Shown here: piece by piece, positions 1 through 4,928 of the stretch
Layout: every line of letters begins with the position of its first letter
Position numbering within the stretch: the first letter of the stretch is position 1
NCBI GenBank assembly: GCA_902766305.1
Contig: CACXDE010000311.1
Span: forward strand, 1-10,826
Source: an uncultured Ruminococcus sp.
GTDB lineage: Bacteria; Bacillota; Clostridia; Oscillospirales; Acutalibacteraceae
Length of the DNA stretch: 10,826 nucleotides
Direction: 5' to 3'
Notes under the pieces: generated by a model
The model's input: only the letters and a program-made list of their open reading frames with translations
Databases searched by the model: none
What the model was told of the DNA's origin: nothing
Made by a program: the position numbers and the translations under genes

Positions 1-85
1 AGCCCGATTTTACGCCTGTGGAGTTAGTAGGTTACGAGAACGATGAAGCAGGAAGCCCATTGGCTTTAGACAATGGGTAGTTCAC
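1..85 (+). mobile_element. Right end of an IS200/IS605-family element (3' part only)
   Basis: Seen: a perfect 7-bp inverted repeat, CCCATTG (56-62) and CAATGGG (71-77), encloses an 8-base loop, GCTTTAGA. TAGTTCAC follows (78-85). A hairpin a few bases inside the end, no terminal inverted repeats, and a short TTCAC-like cleavage tetra/pentanucleotide at the very end are the usual design of IS200/IS605 right ends. The hairpin overlaps the last codons and stop of a tnpB-like reading frame, also typical. The left part of the element lies outside the window, so whether it also carries tnpA is unknown. The exact end at base 85 is inferred from the family pattern and from the change of reading frame that follows it. 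Confidence 0.65.
1..85 (+). ncRNA. Predicted 3' part of a TnpB guide (omega) RNA scaffold
   Basis: In TnpB systems the guide RNA overlaps the 3' end of tnpB and the right end of the element. Its guide is the roughly 16-20 bases of flanking DNA just past the element. If the element ends at base 85, the scaffold would include the 56-77 hairpin and the guide would start at base 86. This is inferred from family knowledge and the hairpin position. Nothing here shows that it is transcribed, and the 5' end of the RNA is not in the window. Confidence 0.4.
3..80 (+). CDS. tnpB: C-terminal tail of a TnpB-like RNA-guided nuclease (partial, 5' end outside window)
   Basis: The frame starting at base 3 is open from the window edge to a TAG at 78-80. 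It encodes a 25-residue tail with the pieces FTPVELVG and NDEAGSPLAL. A TPVE motif followed about ten residues later by EAGSP is the familiar extreme C-terminus of TnpB/OrfB proteins of IS200/IS605 elements, and the stop falls at the foot of the right-end hairpin, as expected. TnpB is an RNA-guided DNA nuclease that keeps the element in place after TnpA excision. The RuvC and zinc-finger domains would lie upstream and cannot be seen, so intactness cannot be judged. The family call rests on a short tail plus its position against the hairpin. Confidence 0.55.
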   Translation, partial: PDFTPVELVGYENDEAGSPLALDNG

Positions 86-154
86 GTACCAACAGAACCT
101 GTGCCTGACAGCTTTACTGAGGATATAAAGCAGTGGATTGTGACAGAAGAATGA
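86..154 (+). pseudogene. 3' tail of an unidentified host gene cut by the IS element
   Basis: Directly after the element end, a different reading frame runs to a TGA at 152-154. It gives VPTEPVPDSFTEDIKQWI then VTEE, which has normal protein composition with charged and aromatic residues. This frame is closed upstream by a TGA at about 44, inside the element, and has no plausible start codon. It therefore looks like the surviving C-terminus of a gene whose upstream part lies on the other side of the insertion. Its stop is 19 bp before the mtaB start, so it was probably the gene before mtaB in an operon. The family is not recognised. A chance short open frame is the alternative. Confidence 0.35.
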
Positions 155-173
155 CAAAAAGGAAAGATACATT

Positions 174-1469
174 ATGAGGGTAAAGATCTACACATTAGGA
201 TGCAAGGTAAATCAGTTTGAATCAAATGCGATGATAAACATCCTGAAAAAAGAGGGTTATACTCCCGTTGAGGAAAATGAAAGCTCAGAAGTGACTATAA
301 TAAATTCATGCGCTGTTACAGGCGTCAGCGAACAAAAGGCTGTCAAGCTTATCAACAGGATAAGGCGTGAAAACCCGGATACTGTTATTGTACTGACAGG
401 ATGTATGGCGCAGACTCAGGACAGCAGCAGCAGTAAGCTCAAAGATGTGGATATAGTTCTGGGCAATAAAAGAAGAACTGACATTGTAACAGTACTAAGA
501 GATTATTTTGCCGAAAAGAAAAAAATACATTTTGTCGAAGAATATTTCAAGAGGGATAATAACGAAGATCTTGAGGTCTGTAATTTTTCAGAACGTACAA
601 GAGCTTTTCTGAAAATAGAGGACGGCTGCAATAGATTTTGTTCATACTGTATAATACCGTATGCAAGAGGCAGGGTACGTTCCTGCTCGCTTGAATACAT
701 AAAAAAAGAGGTTCAGGGCTTTGCAGAAAACGGATATAAGGAAGTTGTTTTAGTTGGGATCAATCTTTCCTCCTTTGGAAGCGATAACGGACTAAGCTTT
801 GCTGACGCGGTAAAAACTGCCTGTGAAGCGGCAGATGTACGTATCAGGCTTGGCTCGCTTGAGCCTGAATCAATGGATATGGAAACGCTGAAGGTCTTTG
901 CAAAATATGACAATTTCTGTCCGCAGTTTCACCTGTCACTTCAAAGCGGATGCGACGCAACACTAAAACGAATGAACCGCCACTATACAACTTCTGAGTA
1001 TGAAATAATTGTCAGCGATATCCGCAGTGTATTTGAAAATCCCTCAATAACTACTGATGTCATGGTTGGCTTTGCCGGTGAGACCGATGACGAATTTAAA
1101 GCCTCCGCAGAATTTGTGGAGCATACCGGATTTGCACGTACACATATTTTTCCGTATTCACGCCGTCCGGGAACCGCCGCCGACAGGGCAAAGGGACAGA
1201 TCCCCGGCGATGTAAAAAAAGAACGTGCTTCAATAATGGCAGAATATGCTGAAAGGTCAAGACAAGCTTTTCTCAGAACTCAGGTCGGCAGAATTGAAAA
1301 GGTGCTGATTGAAACAAGAAACAAAAACGGTATGTATGAGGGTTATACTCCAAATTATACGCTTGTTCACGTCAAAGCAGATGAAAGCTATGTGAACAAG
1401 ATAGTAAATGTCCGCCTTGCAGAAATTGAAGACGACCACATTATCGGAGAAATAACGGAAGAAACATAA
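174..1469 (+). CDS. mtaB: tRNA (t6A37) C2-methylthiotransferase MtaB
   Basis: A radical-SAM methylthiotransferase of 431 residues, the usual length. It adds a methylthio group to N6-threonylcarbamoyladenosine at position 37 of ANN-decoding tRNAs in the cytoplasm. The N-terminal domain opens with YTLGCKVNQFES and carries Cys10, Cys46 and Cys77, the three ligands of the auxiliary 4Fe-4S cluster. The radical-SAM cluster motif is at Cys152, Cys156 and Cys159 (GCNRFCSYC, followed by IPYARG). The C-terminal 65 or so residues fit a TRAM RNA-binding domain. The GCKVNQ start and the MtaB-like Cys spacing favour MtaB over MiaB or RimO. The ATG at 174 has AAAGGAAA about 8 bases upstream. No promoter is visible between the IS end and this gene, so expression may depend on readthrough from the left. 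The stop overlaps the ribosome binding site of the next small gene. Confidence 0.93.
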   Translation: MRVKIYTLGCKVNQFESNAMINILKKEGYTPVEENESSEVTIINSCAVTGVSEQKAVKLINRIRRENPDTVIVLTGCMAQTQDSSSSKLKDVDIVLGNKRRTDIVTVLRDYFAEKKKIHFVEEYFKRDNNEDLEVCNFSERTRAFLKIEDGCNRFCSYCIIPYARGRVRSCSLEYIKKEVQGFAENGYKEVVLVGINLSSFGSDNGLSFADAVKTACEAADVRIRLGSLEPESMDMETLKVFAKYDNFCPQFHLSLQSGCDATLKRMNRHYTTSEYEIIVSDIRSVFENPSITTDVMVGFAGETDDEFKASAEFVEHTGFARTHIFPYSRRPGTAADRAKGQIPGDVKKERASIMAEYAERSRQAFLRTQVGRIEKVLIETRNKNGMYEGYTPNYTLVHVKADESYVNKIVNVRLAEIEDDHIIGEITEET

Positions 1470-1482
1470 GGAGCAGAATAAT

Positions 1483-1656
1483 ATGGAACTGAATATGACA
1501 TGGCTTGCGCTGTCAATTATGGGACTTATCGGCGCTGTTGTCAATGCTGTAAAATGGTTTATCATTGATAAGGATTTCAGCAAGGGCAGCTTTATATCTG
1601 TCGGCGCATGGACGGTGCTCATTGCTCTGGGCATTGTTCTTGCTATAATATTTTAA
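1483..1656 (+). CDS. Small two-helix membrane protein, unknown function
   Basis: A 57-residue reading frame starts at ATG 1483, with a strong AAGGAG at 1468-1473 that overlaps the mtaB stop codon. Spacing is 9 bases, so translation is likely coupled to mtaB. The protein has two hydrophobic stretches, about residues 5-27 (WLALSIMGLIGAVVNAV, then a basic/aromatic turn) and 39-57 (SVGAWTVLIALGIVLAIIF). They are joined by a short polar loop, IIDKDFSKGS, which predicts a helical hairpin in the cytoplasmic membrane. Composition and codon use match the neighbours, and the frame ends in TAA. I do not recognise a family. The ribosome binding site, coupling and clean two-helix design make it a believable gene even though it is short. 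Confidence 0.75.
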   Translation: MELNMTWLALSIMGLIGAVVNAVKWFIIDKDFSKGSFISVGAWTVLIALGIVLAIIF

Positions 1657-1660
1657 ATCA

Positions 1661-1674
1661 CAACTAACAACTAA
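1661..1674. repeat. Two copies of a 7-bp tandem repeat (CAACTAA)
   Basis: CAACTAA occurs twice in tandem at 1661-1667 and 1668-1674, just after the small membrane protein gene. On its own this is minor. It is listed because two other 7-bp tandem arrays lie in this window (3599-3626 and 3864-3891). Confidence 0.45.
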
Positions 1675-1746
1675 TTTGAATGAATTATTTTGTATATCTT
1701 GTATGAATAACTAAAAAAACATACAAAAATTATTGCAAAATACACC

Positions 1747-1775
1747 TATACTTTATTGAAAAATAGTAGTATAAT
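1747..1775 (+). promoter_or_regulatory. Predicted housekeeping promoter for the phosphotransferase gene
   Basis: A consensus -10 box TATAAT lies at 1770-1775, with a weak -35 candidate TATACT at 1747-1752, 17 bases away. It is in a very AT-rich stretch about 80 bp before the ATG at 1855. The -10 is strong and the -35 is poor. The leader contains a small inverted repeat GAGGA/TCCTC (1786-1790 and 1796-1800) and a GTGTAT/ATACAC pair (1813-1818 and 1834-1839). Neither is strong enough to call a riboswitch or operator. Confidence 0.45.
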
Positions 1776-1854
1776 ATAGACATAAGAGGATAATTTCCTC
1801 AAAAATATTCTTGTGTATGACTTGTGAATCTGTATACACGAAAGGAGTAAAACT

Positions 1855-2598
1855 ATGGACGTTATCGCAACAAGAAAAGAAAAAGTTATTTATAGAGAGG
1901 GAGATACAGTCGTAAAGGTTTTTTCCGGCAAGTATCCCAAGTCTGATGTACTGAATGAAGCACTCAATCAGTCAAGAGTAGAAGAGACCGGTCTTCCCAT
2001 TCCGGCACTCAGAGCAGTATCGCTTATCGACGGCAAGTGGGCTATAACCATGGACTATGTTGAGGGCAAGACGCTCGAGCAGATAATGACAGAGGATCCG
2101 GACAATCTTGTGAAGTACATGAACGATTTCGTTGATCTCCAGCTTAAGGTACAGAGCAAAAAAGCACCTCTGCTCAACAAGCTGAAAGACAAAATGAACC
2201 GCAAGATAAGCTCTCTTGGCGGAAAGGTTGACGCTACTATCCGCTACGAGCTTCACACAAGGCTTGACAGTATGCCTAAGCACAACAAGCTCTGCCACGG
2301 AGATTTCAACCCGTCAAACATTATTATTGACAATGAGGGGAATCCGCATATCATTGACTGGTCACATGCTACTCAGGGAAATGCTTCTGCCGATGCTGCA
2401 AGGACATATCTGCTGTTTTCCCTAAAGGACAAGGAGCTTGCTGATATGTATCTTGATATGTTCTGCAAAAAGAGCGACACTGCTAAGCAGTATGTACAGC
2501 AGTGGCTTCCGATAGTTGCCGCTTCTCAGCTTGTCAAGAGAATCCCAGGCGAAGAAGAATTTCTCAAGAGCTGGGTTGACGTTGTCGACTATCAGTAA
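1855..2598 (+). CDS. Aminoglycoside phosphotransferase-fold kinase, TIGR02172-like
   Basis: A 247-residue protein with the APH/choline kinase fold. The N-lobe has the ATP-lysine candidate Lys21 (VVKVF) and the hinge MDYVEGKTL at 66-74. The catalytic loop HGDFNPSNI is at 148-156 (Asp150 as base, Asn155 for magnesium), and the metal-binding Asp168 is in IDWSHA. All key residues are present. The short length and the HGDFNPSN/IDWSHAT motifs resemble the small-kinase family TIGR02172, found in many copies in some gut anaerobes. The substrate of that family is unknown, and aminoglycoside resistance should not be assumed. The ATG at 1855 has AAAGGAG 7-8 bases upstream. The gene appears to be a single transcription unit, with its own promoter and a hairpin downstream. 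Confidence 0.8.
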   Translation: MDVIATRKEKVIYREGDTVVKVFSGKYPKSDVLNEALNQSRVEETGLPIPALRAVSLIDGKWAITMDYVEGKTLEQIMTEDPDNLVKYMNDFVDLQLKVQSKKAPLLNKLKDKMNRKISSLGGKVDATIRYELHTRLDSMPKHNKLCHGDFNPSNIIIDNEGNPHIIDWSHATQGNASADAARTYLLFSLKDKELADMYLDMFCKKSDTAKQYVQQWLPIVAASQLVKRIPGEEEFLKSWVDVVDYQ

Positions 2599-2672
2599 AA
2601 CAAGCTCAAAGCAGCGGCATATCGAGTCAGGAGTTATAAGTAATTTATTATTGATTTGTCATTAACACAAAA

Positions 2673-2708
2673 TACCGTCCGTTCCTTTTAAATTCAGAGC
2701 GGACGGTA
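2673..2708 (+). terminator. Hairpin, probable terminator after the phosphotransferase gene
   Basis: The arms TACCGTCCGTTC (2673-2684) and GAGCGGACGGTA (2697-2708) pair over 12 bp with one G-T pair and a 12-base loop. AATTATTATTATATTT follows, an AT-rich but interrupted T tract, so termination may be only moderate. On the other strand the hairpin runs into TATTTTGTGTT, so it could work both ways. It lies 75 bp after the stop at 2598 and right at the start of the decayed gene fragment. Confidence 0.55.
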
Positions 2709-2721
2709 AATTATTATTATA

Positions 2722-3039
2722 TTTAACGAACCAAGATATGGCGGACAGCCTGTTTTTTTGGGTGTTCCGAAGATTTACAAATTCGGAACAGATGTCGCCG
2801 TTACAAGCTGGAAAGGCGTAAACGAAAAGAAGAAAAGATACATTGAAAAGAAAACCGATTCAATCGCCTTAAAAATCCTGAAGAATAACGGCAGAGTAAA
2901 GGCAGGCATAAAAACCAAGGGTTTCTTTTTTATCATGCGTATGCTTCAGAAGAGCGGATGGAACGAGGCAGGTTTGCTTATTTATAATGTATATTACGTG
3001 ATAAACACATCAAGGAGAATACTGTATGGATCAGGATAA
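2722..3039 (+). pseudogene. Decayed C-terminal fragment of a flavodoxin-like oxidoreductase
   Basis: The frame is open from 2710 to TAA 3037-3039 with no ATG or ribosome binding site at its left end. The protein-like part begins around NEPRYGGQPVFLG at 2725, directly after the hairpin. VTSWKGVNEKKKRYIEKKT and later KTKGFFFIMRMLQKSGWNEA resemble the C-terminal part of clostridial flavodoxin/NADPH-dependent FMN reductase-type proteins, where a conserved tryptophan-rich ending would follow. Here the frame drifts instead into LLIYNVYYVINTS and overlaps the start of the uracil-DNA glycosylase gene by 14 bases. The N-terminal FMN-binding half is missing. The best reading is a gene relic, truncated at both ends. 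A short TTG-started gene (2758) is possible but lacks a ribosome binding site. The family assignment is from memory of motifs and is tentative. Confidence 0.5.
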
Positions 3040-3610
3040 AAAAACCATGATGGAAAATTTAAGAAAGGATTGCCTTTCATGTGAACGGTGCGGACTGTGC
3101 CGGGGGAGACATAACGTAGTTTTCGGAACAGGCAATCCGGAGGCTGATGTAATGTTTGTCGGAGAAGGTCCCGGCGAACAGGAGGATCTCAGGGGAGAAC
3201 CGTTTGTCGGCAAGGCGGGAATACTTCTTGACAAAATGCTTACAGCTGTTGACCTTGACAGGAACAAAAATATATATATAGCCAATATAGTCAAATGCAG
3301 ACCGCCGCAGAACCGCGACCCTCTTCCGGAGGAACAGGATATGTGCATAGGATGGCTGAGAAGACAGTTTGCGATTATGCGTCCGAAAATAATAGTTTGT
3401 CTTGGACGCATTGCAGCCTGTAAGATGATTTCTCCCGATATACGCATAAAAAGAGATCACGGCAAGCTTTTCCGCAAGGGCGGAGTAATAATGATGCCTG
3501 TTCTTCATCCGGCTGCGCTTTTAAGAAATCCTTCCGATAAGCCCGGAGCTTTTGAAGACTTCCTTCGTTTGCAGCAGCTTATAGAAGAAAGCATTAAAGC
3601 TCAGAGCTAA
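3026..3610 (+). CDS. Family 4 uracil-DNA glycosylase (4Fe-4S)
   Basis: A 194-residue enzyme that removes uracil from DNA to start base-excision repair. The phosphate/uracil loop motif GEGPGEQED is at 46-54 and the HPAALLRNP motif is at 161-169, the two signatures of the uracil-DNA glycosylase fold. Four cysteines, Cys19, Cys22, Cys91 (in CRPPQNR) and Cys107, have the spacing of the 4Fe-4S ligands of family 4 enzymes (CxxC, then 69 and 16 residues on). This separates it from Ung-type family 1. The ATG at 3026 follows AAGGAG (about 3012-3017) at normal spacing. Its start region overlaps the end of the decayed flavodoxin-like frame. The last codons lie in a 7-bp tandem repeat (3599-3626), so the C-terminal KAQS may derive from repeat sequence. 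Annotations sometimes call such proteins phage SPO1 DNA polymerase-related. Confidence 0.9.
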   Translation: MDQDKKTMMENLRKDCLSCERCGLCRGRHNVVFGTGNPEADVMFVGEGPGEQEDLRGEPFVGKAGILLDKMLTAVDLDRNKNIYIANIVKCRPPQNRDPLPEEQDMCIGWLRRQFAIMRPKIIVCLGRIAACKMISPDIRIKRDHGKLFRKGGVIMMPVLHPAALLRNPSDKPGAFEDFLRLQQLIEESIKAQS

Positions 3611-3626
3611 GAGTGCAGAGTTCAGA
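3599..3626. repeat. Degenerate 7-bp tandem repeat, four copies
   Basis: GCTCAGA, GCTAAGA, GTGCAGA and GTTCAGA follow each other in strict 7-base phase, starting inside the last codons of the uracil-DNA glycosylase gene and running past its stop. The shared pattern is G-N-N-C/A-A-G-A. Confidence 0.55.
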
Positions 3627-3680
3627 GCATGGCATACCAGACTTTTTTCTTCTTTTGTTGTTTCAAAAGTTCGCCCCGCT

Positions 3681-3846
3681 TGTCATTCTGAGGAGCGATC
3701 CAGTTGTTTTGAGTATTGGCGTTTTTTGACTTGCCGGTAATGATGCACTCTGATATTTTCAAAACAAAGCGACGAAGAATCTTTCCCGCAAGTTTTGTAA
3801 AAAGATTCCTCACTGCGTTCGGAATGACAATAGGGCAGAATGACAG
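3681..3846. repeat. Dispersed palindromic repeat, copy 1, apparently split by an insert
   Basis: The element opens with TGTCATTCTGAGGAGCGA at 3681-3698 and closes with AAAGATTCCTCACTGCG then TTCGGAATGACA, ending at 3829. An inner stem pairs GAATCTTT (3777-3784) perfectly with AAAGATTC (3801-3808). In the common form of such TGTCATTC...GAATGACA repeats the left arm runs straight into GCGACGAAGAATCT. Here roughly 70 bases (about 3699-3767) separate the two parts of the left arm, so the copy looks interrupted. A further GAATGACA lies at 3838-3845. Open frames through it on the minus strand are by-products of the repeat, not genes. Confidence 0.65.
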
Positions 3847-3863
3847 GATAGCAAAGTATTGAG

Positions 3864-3891
3864 CTTACAGCTTACAACTTACAACTTACAA
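3864..3891. repeat. 7-bp tandem repeat (CTTACAA), four copies
   Basis: CTTACAG followed by three exact CTTACAA units, in 7-base phase, 57 bp before the pduL promoter. It completes the 422-bp gene-free stretch 3611-4032, which otherwise holds the palindromic repeat and the promoter. Confidence 0.7.
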
Positions 3892-3948
3892 CTGATGACT
3901 GTTAATGACGTTTGGTCTATAAAAAATTGATTTTAACATAAAAACTAC

Positions 3949-3977
3949 TTTACTTTATGCCGAAAGAGTTGTAAAAT
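3949..3977 (+). promoter_or_regulatory. Predicted housekeeping promoter of pduL
   Basis: TTTACT (3949-3954), a 17-base spacer, and TAAAAT (3972-3977) make a good sigma-A type promoter. Transcription would begin around 3984, just before a small hairpin in the leader (3987-4003). Confidence 0.65.
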
Positions 3978-3986
3978 ATATTAAGA

Positions 3987-4003
3987 GCCGGAAAAACGCC
4001 GGC
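3987..4003 (+). other. Leader hairpin at the predicted 5' end of the pduL transcript
   Basis: GCCGG (3987-3991) pairs with CCGGC (3999-4003) over a 7-base loop. It is too short for a terminator and has no T tract. Its place at the predicted transcript start suggests RNA 5'-end protection. The ribosome binding site GGAGAGG (about 4020-4026) stays free. Confidence 0.35.
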
Positions 4004-4032
4004 AAATAATTATCAGATCGGAGAGGTTTACA

Positions 4033-4602
4033 ATGAACAAAATACTCGTAGAGGTTTCTGCACGTCATGTACACGTTACAGAAGAAGCACTTGAGGCTCT
4101 TTTCGGTAAGGGCGCTCAGCTTACAAAGAAAAAGGATCTTTCTCAGCCGGGTCAGTTTGCCTGCTTTGAAAAGGTAACTATTGTCGGACCTAAGGGCGAG
4201 ATGATCGCTTCTATACTTGGTCCTACACGTCCTGACAATCAGGTTGAGGTTTCACTTACCGAAGCACGTAAGCTTGGCATAGCTGCTCCTGTAAGAGAAT
4301 CCGGAGATGTACAGGGTACTCCCGGATGTAAGCTTATAGGTCCTGCCGGTGAAATAGAGATAGATCACGGTGTTATTGCTGCAAAGAGACATATACATCT
4401 TACACCTGAAACCGCTGTTGAATACGGTGTAAAGGATAAGCAGATAGTTTCTGTAGCAGTAGGCGATAACGACAGAAAGCTTGTTTTCGGTGATGTTGTT
4501 GTCCGTGTAAGCGAGAGGTTCTCACCTGCAATGCACATTGATACTGACGAGTGCAATGCCTGCGGTATCGGCATGACAGCAGAGGGAGAGGTCATTCTCT
4601 GA
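4033..4602 (+). CDS. pduL: Phosphate acyltransferase PduL (phosphotransacetylase/propanoyltransferase)
   Basis: A 189-residue PduL-type phosphotransacylase that exchanges acyl-CoA and phosphate for acyl-phosphate and CoA. It is unrelated to Pta. The protein has two similar beta-barrel halves. The metal-binding histidine motifs are ARHVHV (His12, His14) in the first half and AKRHIHL (His120, His122) in the second, with a further His168 in AMHID followed by a DECNACG segment, all typical of the dinuclear zinc site. It starts directly at the first domain and lacks the N-terminal helix that targets PduL to bacterial microcompartments. No shell-protein gene lies nearby. A cytosolic role in acetyl-phosphate formation and acetate production with an acetate kinase encoded elsewhere is therefore likely (inferred). 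It has its own promoter and a strong terminator, so it seems to be a single-gene unit. Confidence 0.9.
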   Translation: MNKILVEVSARHVHVTEEALEALFGKGAQLTKKKDLSQPGQFACFEKVTIVGPKGEMIASILGPTRPDNQVEVSLTEARKLGIAAPVRESGDVQGTPGCKLIGPAGEIEIDHGVIAAKRHIHLTPETAVEYGVKDKQIVSVAVGDNDRKLVFGDVVVRVSERFSPAMHIDTDECNACGIGMTAEGEVIL

Positions 4603-4620
4603 TAAACTACATATATTAAA

Positions 4621-4671
4621 AACAAACCCTGATACCTTGTATCTTCACGATACCTGGTATCAGGGTTTGTT
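4621..4671. terminator. Strong bidirectional terminator between pduL and trkH
   Basis: A perfect 16-bp stem, AACAAACCCTGATACC (4621-4636) with GGTATCAGGGTTTGTT (4656-4671), is capped by a second GTATC/GATAC stem around the loop TTCAC. On the minus strand the stem runs into TTTTTAATAT, a good T tract. On the plus strand it is followed by a weaker CAGCCTTTT. It sits between convergent units, about 20 bp after pduL and about 260 bp after trkH. Confidence 0.75.
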
Positions 4672-4802
4672 CAGCCTTTTGAACGTATCTGGTCGGCAAA
4701 GGACAAAAAACTTTCTGATTTGAATATTGCAAGTCCCTATCACTCATCTCCTACAACAGCCTGATAAATATGTGTGAGCAAATCTGAAAAGCTTAACAGG
4801 CA

Positions 4803-4891
4803 GCTGTCATTCCGCAGAGCTTGCGGTGAGAAATCTTTATAAAAGGCTTGCATTTGCGGTAAAGCTTCCTCACTGCACCCAGAATGACAGC
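4803..4891. repeat. Dispersed palindromic repeat, copy 2
   Basis: GCTGTCATTC (4803-4812) and GAATGACAGC (4882-4891) are perfect 10-bp inverted ends. Inside, GCGGTGAG and CTCACTGC, then AAATCTTT and AAAGCTTC, pair imperfectly, so the whole 89 bases can fold into one long hairpin. Its ends and the CCTCACTGC block match copy 1 at 3681-3829. It lies just downstream of trkH. The adjoining stretch 4672-4802 shows no gene or motif I can support. Confidence 0.7.
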
Positions 4892-4928
4892 AGGTGACGG
4901 ATATTGTAAATTTGTATGACACGGTAGA

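Noticed and set aside
3..154. A programmed frameshift joining the two short frames at the left edge into one protein
   Set aside because: There is no slippery sequence, and the frame change coincides with an IS200/IS605-like hairpin and end sequence, which explains it better.
1688..1728. TTTTGTAT/ATACAAAA inverted repeat as a terminator for the mtaB unit
   Set aside because: The 8-bp stem is almost all A-T with a 25-base loop and no G-C core or T tract, so it is unlikely to fold stably.
1776..1854. Riboswitch or T-box in the leader of the phosphotransferase gene
   Set aside because: The leader is only about 75 bases with two weak stems, and shows none of the conserved cores of known riboswitches.
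1855..2598. Antibiotic resistance gene (aminoglycoside phosphotransferase)
   Set aside because: Fold and motifs match, but the size and motif details fit the TIGR02172-like housekeeping kinases of unknown substrate, and there is no resistance context.
3622..3813. Minus-strand open frame of about 63 codons after the glycosylase gene
   Set aside because: It runs through the palindromic repeat and its insert and has no ribosome binding site or recognisable motif.
3864..3891. CRISPR array
   Set aside because: The units are 7 bases in direct tandem without spacers.
4740..4922. Minus-strand open frame of about 60 codons downstream of trkH
   Set aside because: Most of it is the second palindromic repeat. 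The remaining tail is too short to support as a gene.
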